Assembly: GCA_038851035.1 (NCBI GenBank)
Contig: JAWCLH010000024.1
Span: 1 to 45,600 of the forward strand
Source: Thermoplasmata archaeon
GTDB lineage: Archaea; Thermoplasmatota; DTKX01; VGTL01
DNA: 45,600 bases
Direction: 5' to 3'
In this document: one piece after another, positions 8,001-15,473 of the stretch
How the letters are laid out: every line of letters starts with the position of its first letter
How positions within the stretch are numbered: position 1 is the stretch's first letter
Translations under genes and position numbers: made by a program
Notes under the pieces: model-generated
The model's database searches: none
Seen by the model: only the letters and a program-made list of their open reading frames with translations
What the model was told of the DNA's origin: nothing

Positions 8001-8900
8001 GAGCGCCAGCAGCCTCTCGTACACCTTCAGGGCCTCCTCGTACCTTCCCGCCTGTAGGTGGGCCACGCCTAGGTTGTTCAGGGCCTTTTCGTGTCTGGGG
8101 TCGAGCTCGACTGCGCGCAGGTAGCTCTCGAGCTCCTTCTCGCCGTTGCCCATCTCCCCGTAGACCACTCCCTTGTTGTACCACACCTCCGCCGCGTCCG
8201 GGCTGACCCTGAGCTCGGTGTTGTAGGCACGAATGGCTCCGTGGCGGTCCCCGAGGGCATGTAGGGAGTTCCCCTTCTCGAACCACACTCCTTTAATATC
8301 CGGGCAGAGCTCCAGCACCTGGTCCCAGTGCTGGATGGCGCGCCTGTGGTCGCCAAGCGTAATCTGCTCGCGCGCTAGCCTAATGGCCTTCAGAACCTGC
8401 TTCCGGAGCGCCGGGGCAAGCTCCTCCGCCGCGGCCTCTGGTGTCAGAATTTTAGCCGCCGTGCGAGTCTCGGTGGGTGGAGCGCTGACGAGCGCCTCTA
8501 TCTCTCCCTCCATTTTCTCGAGCCTATCGAGCACCTTGAAGGACTCGATGCCTCTAGTCAGGTCGGAGGCGTCCAGAAGCTCGACGCCCCTCGCCGCCCA
8601 CTCCTCCCTTGTTTTTTCGTCGAAGTTGTCGATTGCGGCGTAGACGCCCTGCAACCCTCCGAGCGATGCCTGCAACTCCTGAAGCTCCTCGAGAATACCT
8701 TCGCCATGGCGGGCCATTATCAAGAACTCCCTCTCCCCAAGCGCGGCCGATATCCGAAGAACCTCGCCAGTGACGCGGGCATCCCTCAGCTCGAATTCGA
8801 GCGCCTCGAAAAGCGCTATGAGGGCCTCGAAGAACCTCTCCCTCGGCATGGAAGACAGGCGGCCGTCGGCTTCGCTCTCCGGGGGCCGGGGCTCGGACAC
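5037..8900 (-). CDS. giant tetratricopeptide-repeat protein
   Basis: 1287 residues, cytoplasmic (no signal peptide or membrane span). The first 150 or so residues are not TPR. They have an alpha/beta pattern (LEFELRDARVTGEVLRISA, then FLIMARHG, then VELLDASDL) that loosely resembles a restriction-endonuclease-like fold of the Mrr kind, but I see no catalytic Asp/Glu-x-Lys set. From about residue 165 to 1260 there are some 32 repeats of 34 residues of the form AWxxKGNxLxxLGRxEEAxxxYDRALELxP. This makes a long superhelical scaffold for partner proteins. It ends in a short Pro/Glu tail. The start is the GTG at 8900, 30 bases from a TATA-like palindrome; an ATG at 8849 (MPRERF) is possible. The partner is unknown. 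Confidence 0.9.
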   Translation of the reverse strand: MSEPRPPESEADGRLSSMPRERFFEALIALFEALEFELRDARVTGEVLRISAALGEREFLIMARHGEGILEELQELQASLGGLQGVYAAIDNFDEKTREEWAARGVELLDASDLTRGIESFKVLDRLEKMEGEIEALVSAPPTETRTAAKILTPEAAAEELAPALRKQVLKAIRLAREQITLGDHRRAIQHWDQVLELCPDIKGVWFEKGNSLHALGDRHGAIRAYNTELRVSPDAAEVWYNKGVVYGEMGNGEKELESYLRAVELDPRHEKALNNLGVAHLQAGRYEEALKVYERLLALNPSSAKAHNNRGAVLRAMGRLQEALEAFNRALELGREREVALHNKAEVLSQLGRHREAAEAYEALLGQGRVDEVVWYSYGRELEELGRRGEARRAYGEAVRINPNFPDAWARMDALVEPSRVGAALAECERELATRPEDHLRIYEKARLLRRAGRAREALESLKKVVELNPYFAVAWHDIGSILYTLGRPAEAAEALEKATEFEPSSEAGWRDRGNAYFLLGRYSEAVACYENVKSLSDEFAEVWLNKGKALSRLGRDEEALASFEKALSVRPDHAELWLNIALTKKRLGRHIEALEALDRAIQIKVDYHEAWYEKGNLLSEMERFEEAVPCFDRAMDLNPGSEEAWCARGNALHVLGRTDEAIECYDKALQLNENFVEAWFRKGNALSWAGKSAEALECYSKVLEKDPLHAEAWNWRGTVLFNIGDREGAKEAFRKALELNPHDAKAWSNLGSILNAEGDYAKALEAFERALEAEPGFVHALVGKGNALFGLNRPEEAIRSYDRASQLDPNYLESLRSKEAVLASIGQLEEVVKVCDEEIKRAPRDWGAWERRADALSRLGKYNEAIESYRASLQLHPDNPAAWSQLGELLHGLGRHSEALEAYDRALEYAPENAAVMNNRGTVLFALGRFEEALKAFESSLEWNSRAPSVWNNKGNLLARMKKLKEAVDCYERSLELEPGDPEVWRALGSALGALHRYEEALEAFDRALRLKESESYWEGKGNIFREMGDLENARDCYDQALRINPKSARAWNNKGAVQLMVGDLQGAEQSFARATAIDPGYAVPWNNRGVTLERQGRIKEAVECYERAVKTDQGYAEAWFNLGNSLHILGDLERAVEAYQRALASNPGLTSALVRQGEALNAMGKSGKALEAFEAALGIDEKNPQAWLGKGNALLELGRKGEAIRAFDRVLVLKPDSAEAWFKKGHILESMRHTVKARECYRKAIELEPVYKDVLEAREKKREPPAAPRRSMAGEIPEPEEGGE

Positions 8901-8924
8901 GTATCACGTAGCGACGCGCAAGGA

Positions 8925-8935
8925 TTAAAGTTTAA
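8925..8935. promoter_or_regulatory. palindromic bidirectional TATA element
   Basis: TTAAAGTTTAA is a near-perfect palindrome centred at 8930. It lies 24 bases from the ATG at 8954 on one side and 30 bases from the GTG at 8900 on the other. One TATA element may thus serve both leaderless divergent genes. Confidence 0.5.
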
Positions 8936-8953
8936 CCACACGATACGGTCAGC

Positions 8954-10327
8954 ATGGCGCGCCTGTTCGGGACCTCCGGCGTCCGTGGTCTGACCAATTC
9001 CGAGATGACACCCGAGCTCGCTCTGGAGCTGGCCCGGTCCTTTGGCACCATTCTCGGCACCGGGAAGGAAGTCGCGCTCGGGAGGGACACGCGCCACGGC
9101 GCGCAGATGCTCTCCCTCGCCGCCGCCGCTGGCCTGACCTCGTGCGGAGTCAGCGTCAGGGACTGCGGCGTCGTGCCGATGCCGGCACTGGCCTCCCACA
9201 TAGTCAGCGAGGGGCTGGACGGCGGTGTTCTCGTCACGGGGTCCCACATGCCACCGGAGAGGATAGGCCTGATTCTCCTGAACTCGGAGGGCGCCTACGC
9301 CCCGCACTCATTCACCGACAGGGTCGAGGAGCTGAGGGCCAGCAGGGGCTGGGTTCCCGTCCCATTCGACAGGGTGGGCACGCTCAGGCCGGCCGACAGG
9401 CCCCTGGAGAGGTACATGGGCAGGGTGGGGAGGATGGTGAACAGGAGGGCGATATCGCTAGCGAGATTCAGGGTCCTCGTGGACACCGGCAACGGCACAG
9501 CTGGGGCCGTGCTTCCCCGCCTTCTTAGGGAACTCTCCTGCGACGTCATCGCGATCAATCAGGAGCCGAAGCCCGTCCCAGACAGGGACCCGGAGCCCCG
9601 GGCGTCGACACTCGGTGGAACTATCAAGAGGGCTGGGGAGGCCGGAGCGGAGCTCTCCGCGGCGACGGACATGGACGCGGACAGGGTTGTTTTTTTGGAC
9701 GAGCGAGCGCGGCCGATTCCGGAGGACGTCACCGGTTGCATATTCGCAAAATACGTGCTGGCAAAGAGGAAGGGGCCGGTGGTCGTACCAATCAATTCCT
9801 CTACTATGATTGAGAGGGTCTGTAGGGAGGCTGGGGTGGAGCTGCACTATTGCCGCGTCGGTCAGCCCCCCACGATGGAGGCGATAAAGCAGCACGGGGC
9901 GGTCTTCTCCTATGAGGAGTCGGGCAAGTACTACTTTGTCAGGGACGAGTTCTGGTGCGACGGAATTCTCGCCACGCTCAAGATGCTGGAGATAATGGCC
10001 ACGAGCGGGAAGAAGCCCTCCGAGCTGGCGGCTGAGTTCCCCCCGAGACCGCAGCACAAGCTGAAGCTTCCCTGCCCGGAGAGCGAGAAGCCGCGAATCT
10101 ACCCGGAGGTGCGGAAGCTCCTCGACTCCCACCCGTTCGAGGACGTGGACAGAACCCTCGACCTCGACGGCCTCAAGGTCATATACAAAGACGGCTCATG
10201 GCTGCTCATCAGGCTGAGCGGGACCGAGCCCCTCGCGCGCGTCTTCGCCGAGGCGGAGAGCGATGAGAAGGCGGCGGAGATGGCCGAGTACGGCGCGGAG
10301 CTGGTGAGGTCGGTCCTGGGAGCGTAG
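8954..10327 (+). CDS. phosphohexomutase (phosphoglucosamine/phosphomannomutase family)
   Basis: 457 residues of the alpha-D-phosphohexomutase superfamily, which moves phosphate between O6 and O1 of hexose phosphates for nucleotide-sugar synthesis. The order of motifs is complete: TSGVRG near the N-terminus, the phosphoserine loop VTGSHMPPERIG (Ser97), the magnesium loop DMDADR (239-244), the sugar-specificity loop YEESGKYYF, and the C-terminal phosphate-binding loop RLSGTEPLARV. The phosphoserine loop reads SHMP where most members have SHNP. GlmM, ManB and Pgm activities cannot be separated from sequence alone. It diverges from the TPR gene through a shared promoter. It could feed the sugar cassette near 22.7-26.2 kb. 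Confidence 0.9.
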   Translation: MARLFGTSGVRGLTNSEMTPELALELARSFGTILGTGKEVALGRDTRHGAQMLSLAAAAGLTSCGVSVRDCGVVPMPALASHIVSEGLDGGVLVTGSHMPPERIGLILLNSEGAYAPHSFTDRVEELRASRGWVPVPFDRVGTLRPADRPLERYMGRVGRMVNRRAISLARFRVLVDTGNGTAGAVLPRLLRELSCDVIAINQEPKPVPDRDPEPRASTLGGTIKRAGEAGAELSAATDMDADRVVFLDERARPIPEDVTGCIFAKYVLAKRKGPVVVPINSSTMIERVCREAGVELHYCRVGQPPTMEAIKQHGAVFSYEESGKYYFVRDEFWCDGILATLKMLEIMATSGKKPSELAAEFPPRPQHKLKLPCPESEKPRIYPEVRKLLDSHPFEDVDRTLDLDGLKVIYKDGSWLLIRLSGTEPLARVFAEAESDEKAAEMAEYGAELVRSVLGA

Positions 10328-10463
10328 TGGGAAAGAGAGAGGGGAAAGGTAGGAAGGAAGTAAGGGTGGAGAGACACGGGGCAGTTGGAGAGCAGGGGCG
10401 CAGAACGCGCAAATAACTGTCCTGTTGATTCCTGATTTGGTATGAGAGTGGAGGTTTCCAGGA

Positions 10464-10474
10464 AAAAATATATT
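10464..10474 (+). promoter_or_regulatory. TATA box of the metzincin-like gene
   Basis: AAAAATATATT is centred about 28 bases before the ATG at 10498. The ATG at 10480 would be too close to it for a transcript start, so this box decides in favour of 10498. Confidence 0.6.
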
Positions 10475-10497
10475 AGTAGATGGCTCTTCTGAAAATC

Positions 10498-13400
10498 ATG
10501 AGAGCACAAACAGGGATAATAGCGGCCGTCCTGCTTCTGAACCTCATCTCGGTTATTTCCGTAGAATGGGCGGGGAGCGGGGGTTCTGATGCGGCGGGCC
10601 CCCGGGCGACCTTCTCGACCGACTTCAGTGACTCGTACGGGACCTATACAATGACCGTCACCTTCACTGAACCCCCTCCCGCGCATAACGGAAACATTAT
10701 CAGGATGTCCGGGACATTCAAGGTGGACAAGGGGTTCCCTCTCCACGAGCTGTCCCTCGAGATACAGAATCTCACAATACCTCAGAGCAGCTTCTGGTAT
10801 AACATGACGGGCGAGAAATGGAGTCTGGAGTTCAGGCCGCTGACGAGCGTCTACGACACTGGCTTCATCAAGTACCGGACCATTAATTATAAACTAAAAT
10901 TCAGCTTCATCACCCCGCAGAGTGCTGTATATACCGCCTGGCTGGGTCCCCCCGGCCTCGTCAAGGACGGAAACGCTGCGGGCTGGTTCACGCTCGACGT
11001 CTCCACGAACGACTGCCCGGCCATTGCCCACTCCTGCCCGGAAATCATCGAATGGGACCCAGCCTGGGGGGACTATTATCGTCTGCCCATATCCTTTACG
11101 GTCAGGGACAATGGCTATATCAAAAACGTGCTCGTGTTCGAGTACTCGAACATATCCAAGCGCTGGCAGGCGAACCGCACCTGGTCCTCCGGCCTGGACC
11201 CGGACCCCGGCTCCACGGGGAACGTCTCTTTCGGCGGCAACCTCACGGCGTTCTTCACCTATGCCCAGTACACCTATGCCCTCTCCCTGTCGAGATTCGA
11301 ACCCGCCGCATATTATGTGATAGCGGCTGCGGACTGCGCCAACTGCGTCACTTTCTCTCCCGTGATGCCGGCTTCCTTCGTGGAGGCTGCTCTCGGAGGC
11401 TCGTCCTTCAGCGGCAGCGAGGAGTGGCTCGCATCAGCATACAGCATTACTCAGGTGGAGCAGATTCCGCCGGTGCCCCTGACCATCATCCACACGCCCG
11501 TGAAGTCAATGAACGTCAATGAGGCGAGGAATCTGACGGCGGACGTGTTTTCCGAGACCGCCCCCTCGGTCGAGCTCTTTTACCGCGGTGTGCTCGACAC
11601 GGAGTTCATAACGGTCCCGATGTCCCCCGATGGCATGAGCGGAAACCGGTACAGCTTCCGCGCGAGCCTACCCGCTCAAAAGGAGCTGGGCGAGCTCGTC
11701 TACTACATCAAGGCCACCGCCGGCAACAGCACTGCCCACGACCCCCCAGGCGCTCCCGGCCTGGTGCACAGGGTTCAGGTCGTAGGGAAGTTCTGGGTGG
11801 CCTCGACCTACCCGGCCGACAGGGATATCAACCTACCGGCGGACCTTTCCAAGACCATCAGACCATCCATCTCGATCGCGTTCTCAATGGCGGCCAACGC
11901 CAGCACGGTCCGGGAGGGCTGCATCAAAGCCTACTACTACAAAAATATAGAAAGAACGGAGCGCGTCGATATTGATGGGCTGACGTCATACGACCCGGCC
12001 CGGTTCACCGCGAGGTTCGAGCCCGCCGGAGAGCTGCCAGAGGGGAAGCGCATCCACGTCACCGTCTCGAAGAGCATCCAGAGCACCCTTGGCGTGGCGC
12101 TGGGAAGCGACTACAACTTCTCTTTCCTGACTATGCCAAACATCACACTGCGGGTCGTCCCTGTACAGGTGGTCGAGGGCTGTGACCTCGTCCAGCACAA
12201 ACCGACGGTTGTTCGCGTCTTCCCTGAGTGGCCCGCCGACCAGTGCGATGTCGCCAACGTCACCGCCTCGGTCAGGCTCCGGGTTGACGGCGTCGACCAA
12301 TCCTGCAGGCAGTCCGCGCTGTTGAGACCCATGTGGAGCCTCAGCCCGAGGGAGCTGGCGGCGGGCAGGGCCTCGACGGACTTCGACAGTGAGCTCGGAG
12401 AGTTCTCATTCTATCGCGTGGCCGGAAAGCACACCGTGGAGGCCATCGTCGAGCCGCTGACGCAGCACACGCAGGAATTGAAAAGATTCTCTAACAGCAC
12501 GGTCACGAGGGTCCTGCCGTCCAAGAGGCTCGGGTACAATATATATTATGTCCCCATCAGGGTCGGCAACTACTCCCTCAACCAGACCCAGGAGATCATC
12601 AATTTCACAAGCGGCTGGGACTCTTACGTTGAGAAGGTCTTTCCGGTGGCCTGGACCAACCCGACCATCACATCCGCCTTCGGTTACTCCCCTCTGGACC
12701 CCTGGATGAACGGCCTGAGCGCGCATGTCGAGGAGCTGAGCGCTCTCCACTACGATTGCCTCCTCTCGGACTACGAGCGGTATGTCGGTGTCGTCCCCTA
12801 CGACTGGCTTAACGAGGGGCAGGGCTGGGACGGGACTCGGGGCCTCTACGAGTGGAAGACCTGGACGGCTGTGCTGGTGGAGGAGCCCATTCCGGCAAAC
12901 TGGAAAGTCCAGACGACCGACTGCGCCCATGAGCTTCTGCACTCTTACGGACTGGACCACTCCGAGACCACTCACGACATCATCGGGTATGATGTGAGCC
13001 TCCACGAGCCCATGTCGTTCTACGAGACCCCCGCCCACATGCTCAACAACATCCTCCGGGAGCGTCCGGTGAACTGCGACATTTCCTGGGTGCGTTTGAA
13101 GGACTACTCCGTGGTTCTGAGGGCTCTGACCACCGCCCCGGGCGGCCGTCAGGGCGGGGGCTCTGAAAACCGCTCGCTGCTCGTCTCAGGATTCCTGGGG
13201 CCCGGTGGCGGGCTCCAGCCACTATTCTCCATCAACCGCCCGCCCGAGCCCGGCCAGCTGCCACCCGGAAATGTCACCGTTCTCATGCTCGACGCGGCCG
13301 GGTCGCCCCTGTTGAGCTATGCCCTGGAGCCCCTTGAGCTGGGCAGCGGCCGTCGGTACTTCGCCTTTAGAGCGGCCTGGCCCGAGGGGCTCTCCGCCGT

Positions 13401-14433
13401 GGTTCTGATGGACGGGGCGAGTGAGATATCCCGAATCAATCGAAGCCCATCGCCGCCAACCCTGACCGTCCTGAGCCCCGCGGGCGCGATTTCGGGGGAC
13501 GTCAACATCTCCTGGAGCGCGAGCGACCCTGACGGAGACAACCTGACCTTCGCGGTTCTCTGGCGCCCTTCCGGGGGTCTGTGGCTCACCCTGGCCAGCG
13601 GCCTGAAGGGCACCTCGCTCATCGTGAACACCAGCGGCCTCCGGGGAGGTGCCGGCGAGTTCCGGGTGCTCGCATCAGACGGGTTCAATACGGTGAGGGC
13701 GGAGTCTCCCCCCGTTTCGCTGCCGGGGAGGCCACCCGCCGTCTTCCTGCAGCGCCCTGAGCCGGCCGCGGGGCCCTTCGAGACCGGCGACCTGATTTCG
13801 CTCGTGGCGTTCGCGTACGACCCCGACGACGGGCCCCTCACCGGCAAAACGATAAAATGGTCGTCGAGCGCCTCGGGAGCGCTGGGCACGGGCCAGAGGC
13901 TCCTCGTCGCCCTTCCTGCTGGTGTGCACACCATCACGGTCGTGGCGACCGATTCCGATGGGAACACGGCGCAGGCCTCCGTACGAATAACGGTTCTGGG
14001 CCCGGGGGAGATGCCACCCGGACCGAACCCGGTCTACTGGGTCTCCCTCTCGAGCGCGAAGAACCGGACCAGTGATGGCAGGGTATTGCTCTCCTGGACG
14101 GGCAGGTTTCCCGAGAGGGGTGAGCTGGCGCTATACTGGGACCAGGGCGGATCGTGGGAACTCCTGAAGCTCTTCAAGGGCTTCGACCGGTGCAACTACA
14201 CGGTGACCGGCCTCTCGACCACCGAGAAGCGGACCTATAGATTCTACATCGCGCTGAGAGACGAGAATGGCACAGAACTCGCCTCGTCCGAGGCCGTGAC
14301 CGTGACCTCCGTCCCCGCAGCGACACCCCGCGGGCCGAGATTCATTCCCGAACCAGCGTATCTCGCCCCCGCTACCCTCGCCTCCGCGATGGCTCTCGCC
14401 ACCATCAATCGGAGGCATGGACGGCCGAGTTGA
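10498..14433 (+). CDS. secreted metzincin-like metalloprotease with Ig-like domains
   Basis: 1311 residues. The N-terminus MRAQTGIIAAVLLLNLISV is a signal peptide. The middle holds beta-sandwich domains, including one that looks like a bacterial-type Ig domain (ASTYPADRDINLPADLSKT). Near residue 811 is HELLHSYGLDH, an exact HExxHxxGxxH zinc-binding motif, followed about 20 residues later by EPMSFYE, whose Met could be the Met-turn. Both features define metzincin proteases. C-terminal to this are Ig/PKD-type repeats (SASDPDGDNLTF and AYDPDDGPLTG) and an fn3-like domain. The last 25 residues are weakly hydrophobic and end in RRHGRPS, perhaps an anchor. It likely acts outside the cell on proteins or peptides; the substrate is unknown. 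It converges on purQ with a 22-base gap. Confidence 0.75.
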   Translation: MRAQTGIIAAVLLLNLISVISVEWAGSGGSDAAGPRATFSTDFSDSYGTYTMTVTFTEPPPAHNGNIIRMSGTFKVDKGFPLHELSLEIQNLTIPQSSFWYNMTGEKWSLEFRPLTSVYDTGFIKYRTINYKLKFSFITPQSAVYTAWLGPPGLVKDGNAAGWFTLDVSTNDCPAIAHSCPEIIEWDPAWGDYYRLPISFTVRDNGYIKNVLVFEYSNISKRWQANRTWSSGLDPDPGSTGNVSFGGNLTAFFTYAQYTYALSLSRFEPAAYYVIAAADCANCVTFSPVMPASFVEAALGGSSFSGSEEWLASAYSITQVEQIPPVPLTIIHTPVKSMNVNEARNLTADVFSETAPSVELFYRGVLDTEFITVPMSPDGMSGNRYSFRASLPAQKELGELVYYIKATAGNSTAHDPPGAPGLVHRVQVVGKFWVASTYPADRDINLPADLSKTIRPSISIAFSMAANASTVREGCIKAYYYKNIERTERVDIDGLTSYDPARFTARFEPAGELPEGKRIHVTVSKSIQSTLGVALGSDYNFSFLTMPNITLRVVPVQVVEGCDLVQHKPTVVRVFPEWPADQCDVANVTASVRLRVDGVDQSCRQSALLRPMWSLSPRELAAGRASTDFDSELGEFSFYRVAGKHTVEAIVEPLTQHTQELKRFSNSTVTRVLPSKRLGYNIYYVPIRVGNYSLNQTQEIINFTSGWDSYVEKVFPVAWTNPTITSAFGYSPLDPWMNGLSAHVEELSALHYDCLLSDYERYVGVVPYDWLNEGQGWDGTRGLYEWKTWTAVLVEEPIPANWKVQTTDCAHELLHSYGLDHSETTHDIIGYDVSLHEPMSFYETPAHMLNNILRERPVNCDISWVRLKDYSVVLRALTTAPGGRQGGGSENRSLLVSGFLGPGGGLQPLFSINRPPEPGQLPPGNVTVLMLDAAGSPLLSYALEPLELGSGRRYFAFRAAWPEGLSAVVLMDGASEISRINRSPSPPTLTVLSPAGAISGDVNISWSASDPDGDNLTFAVLWRPSGGLWLTLASGLKGTSLIVNTSGLRGGAGEFRVLASDGFNTVRAESPPVSLPGRPPAVFLQRPEPAAGPFETGDLISLVAFAYDPDDGPLTGKTIKWSSSASGALGTGQRLLVALPAGVHTITVVATDSDGNTAQASVRITVLGPGEMPPGPNPVYWVSLSSAKNRTSDGRVLLSWTGRFPERGELALYWDQGGSWELLKLFKGFDRCNYTVTGLSTTEKRTYRFYIALRDENGTELASSEAVTVTSVPAATPRGPRFIPEPAYLAPATLASAMALATINRRHGRPS

Positions 14434-14455
14434 AGGGAGTTCACCGGCCCTCTCT

Positions 14456-15292
14456 TTAGAAATTTGTGCAGATATAGTCCAGCACCGATTCGAATATCGC
14501 CCTCCCGTCGCCCGCGCCCCCCGGCCCGCCCCTGCGGGTCCAGTCCGGGTTCTGGAATCTGTAAAAGACTCTCTCGGGGTGAGGCATCATGCCAAATACA
14601 TTGCCCTTTCTGTTGCATATTCCGGCAATGTTGCCCGGCGAGCCGTTGGGGTTCCAGGGGTATCCGGCCGGATTGCCCTCCGGGTCCACGTATCTAAAGA
14701 CCACCCGCCCCTCCTCCTCAAGCCTCCCCATCAGCTCCTCCTGCCTCTCCAGCGGGAAGAGAAACTTGCCCTCGGCGTGGGCGCAGGGAATCTGGACTAT
14801 CTTCCCCTTCGGAATTCTCCGGGTGAACACGCACCTCCCGTCACTCTCGTGCCTGAGGTATGTCGGCCTGCACTCGAACCTCCCGGACTCGTTGGTCGCA
14901 AGCGCGGCCTCGGGGGCCTCGGTAATCACGGAGCCGAAGCCGGGCAGCATCCCCAGCTCGACCAGCACCTGAAAGCCGTTGCATATGCCCCCGACGGGGT
15001 AGCCCCTCTCCACGAACTCCACGAGCCGGTACCGGAGGGCGCTCTTCATCCTTGCCGCCAGAATCGCCCCAGCGCGAACATAGTCGCCGCTGGAGAAGCC
15101 CCCCGGAATCATCAGGCAGTGGTAATCCATCAGGTCCCTCTTCTCCTCTGTCGAGACGTCCTGCCCCAGCAGCTGCTTCAGGTGAACCAGCTCGGGCCGG
15201 GCGCCGAGCCTTTTGAAGCAATCGTGCATCTCTTGCTCGCAGTTGGTGCCCTCGATGCGCAGGACGCAGACCCTCACGTCCTCCCGCTTCAC
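14456..15292 (-). CDS. purQ: phosphoribosylformylglycinamidine synthase, glutaminase subunit
   Basis: Class I glutamine amidotransferase that supplies ammonia to PurL in the fourth step of purine synthesis. The start region VRVCVLRIEGTNCEQEM is typical of PurQ. GGFSSGDYVRAGAI follows, then the nucleophile elbow GICNGFQVL and the CAHAEGKF segment. The long PurQ-specific stretch NPAGYPWNPNGSPGNIAGI comes next, then MMPHPERVF with the catalytic His and Glu. The open frame extends to an ATG at 15394, but that lies inside an A/T-rich promoter and adds a GC-rich, non-conserved leader. I prefer GTG 15292, giving about 278 residues; GTG 15277, preceded by GGGAGG, would give the classic N-terminus. 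No purL or purS is nearby. Confidence 0.93.
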   Translation of the reverse strand: MKREDVRVCVLRIEGTNCEQEMHDCFKRLGARPELVHLKQLLGQDVSTEEKRDLMDYHCLMIPGGFSSGDYVRAGAILAARMKSALRYRLVEFVERGYPVGGICNGFQVLVELGMLPGFGSVITEAPEAALATNESGRFECRPTYLRHESDGRCVFTRRIPKGKIVQIPCAHAEGKFLFPLERQEELMGRLEEEGRVVFRYVDPEGNPAGYPWNPNGSPGNIAGICNRKGNVFGMMPHPERVFYRFQNPDWTRRGGPGGAGDGRAIFESVLDYICTNF

Positions 15293-15377
15293 GCCGGGTG
15301 GATGCCGCTTGGGGCTGAAATAGGTTGCGCGGGTCGGGGCCCGTTGGCAGGGCCCGCAGGGTCCGGTGCCGCCGGGA

Positions 15378-15438
15378 CAATTTTTTATATACATAATATT
15401 ATAAGCGGGAAAATTATTTATATTCAGTATTTAAATGG
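15378..15438. promoter_or_regulatory. divergent A/T-rich promoter region purQ / CARDB protein
   Basis: About 60 bases of A/T-rich sequence in a GC-rich setting. It holds several TATA-like boxes: TTTTTTATATA and TAATATTATAA toward purQ, and TTATTTATATT and TATTTAAAT toward the gene starting at 15474. Confidence 0.6.
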
Positions 15439-15473
15439 GGGCAGTAACCATTCACAAACGGGAGTGGAGCGAT

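Noticed and set aside
11292-11311. A sequence resembling the T-arm of a tRNA (GAGATTCGAACCCGCC)
   Set aside because: It lies inside the metzincin-like coding sequence, and I could not find a matching acceptor stem or anticodon arm.
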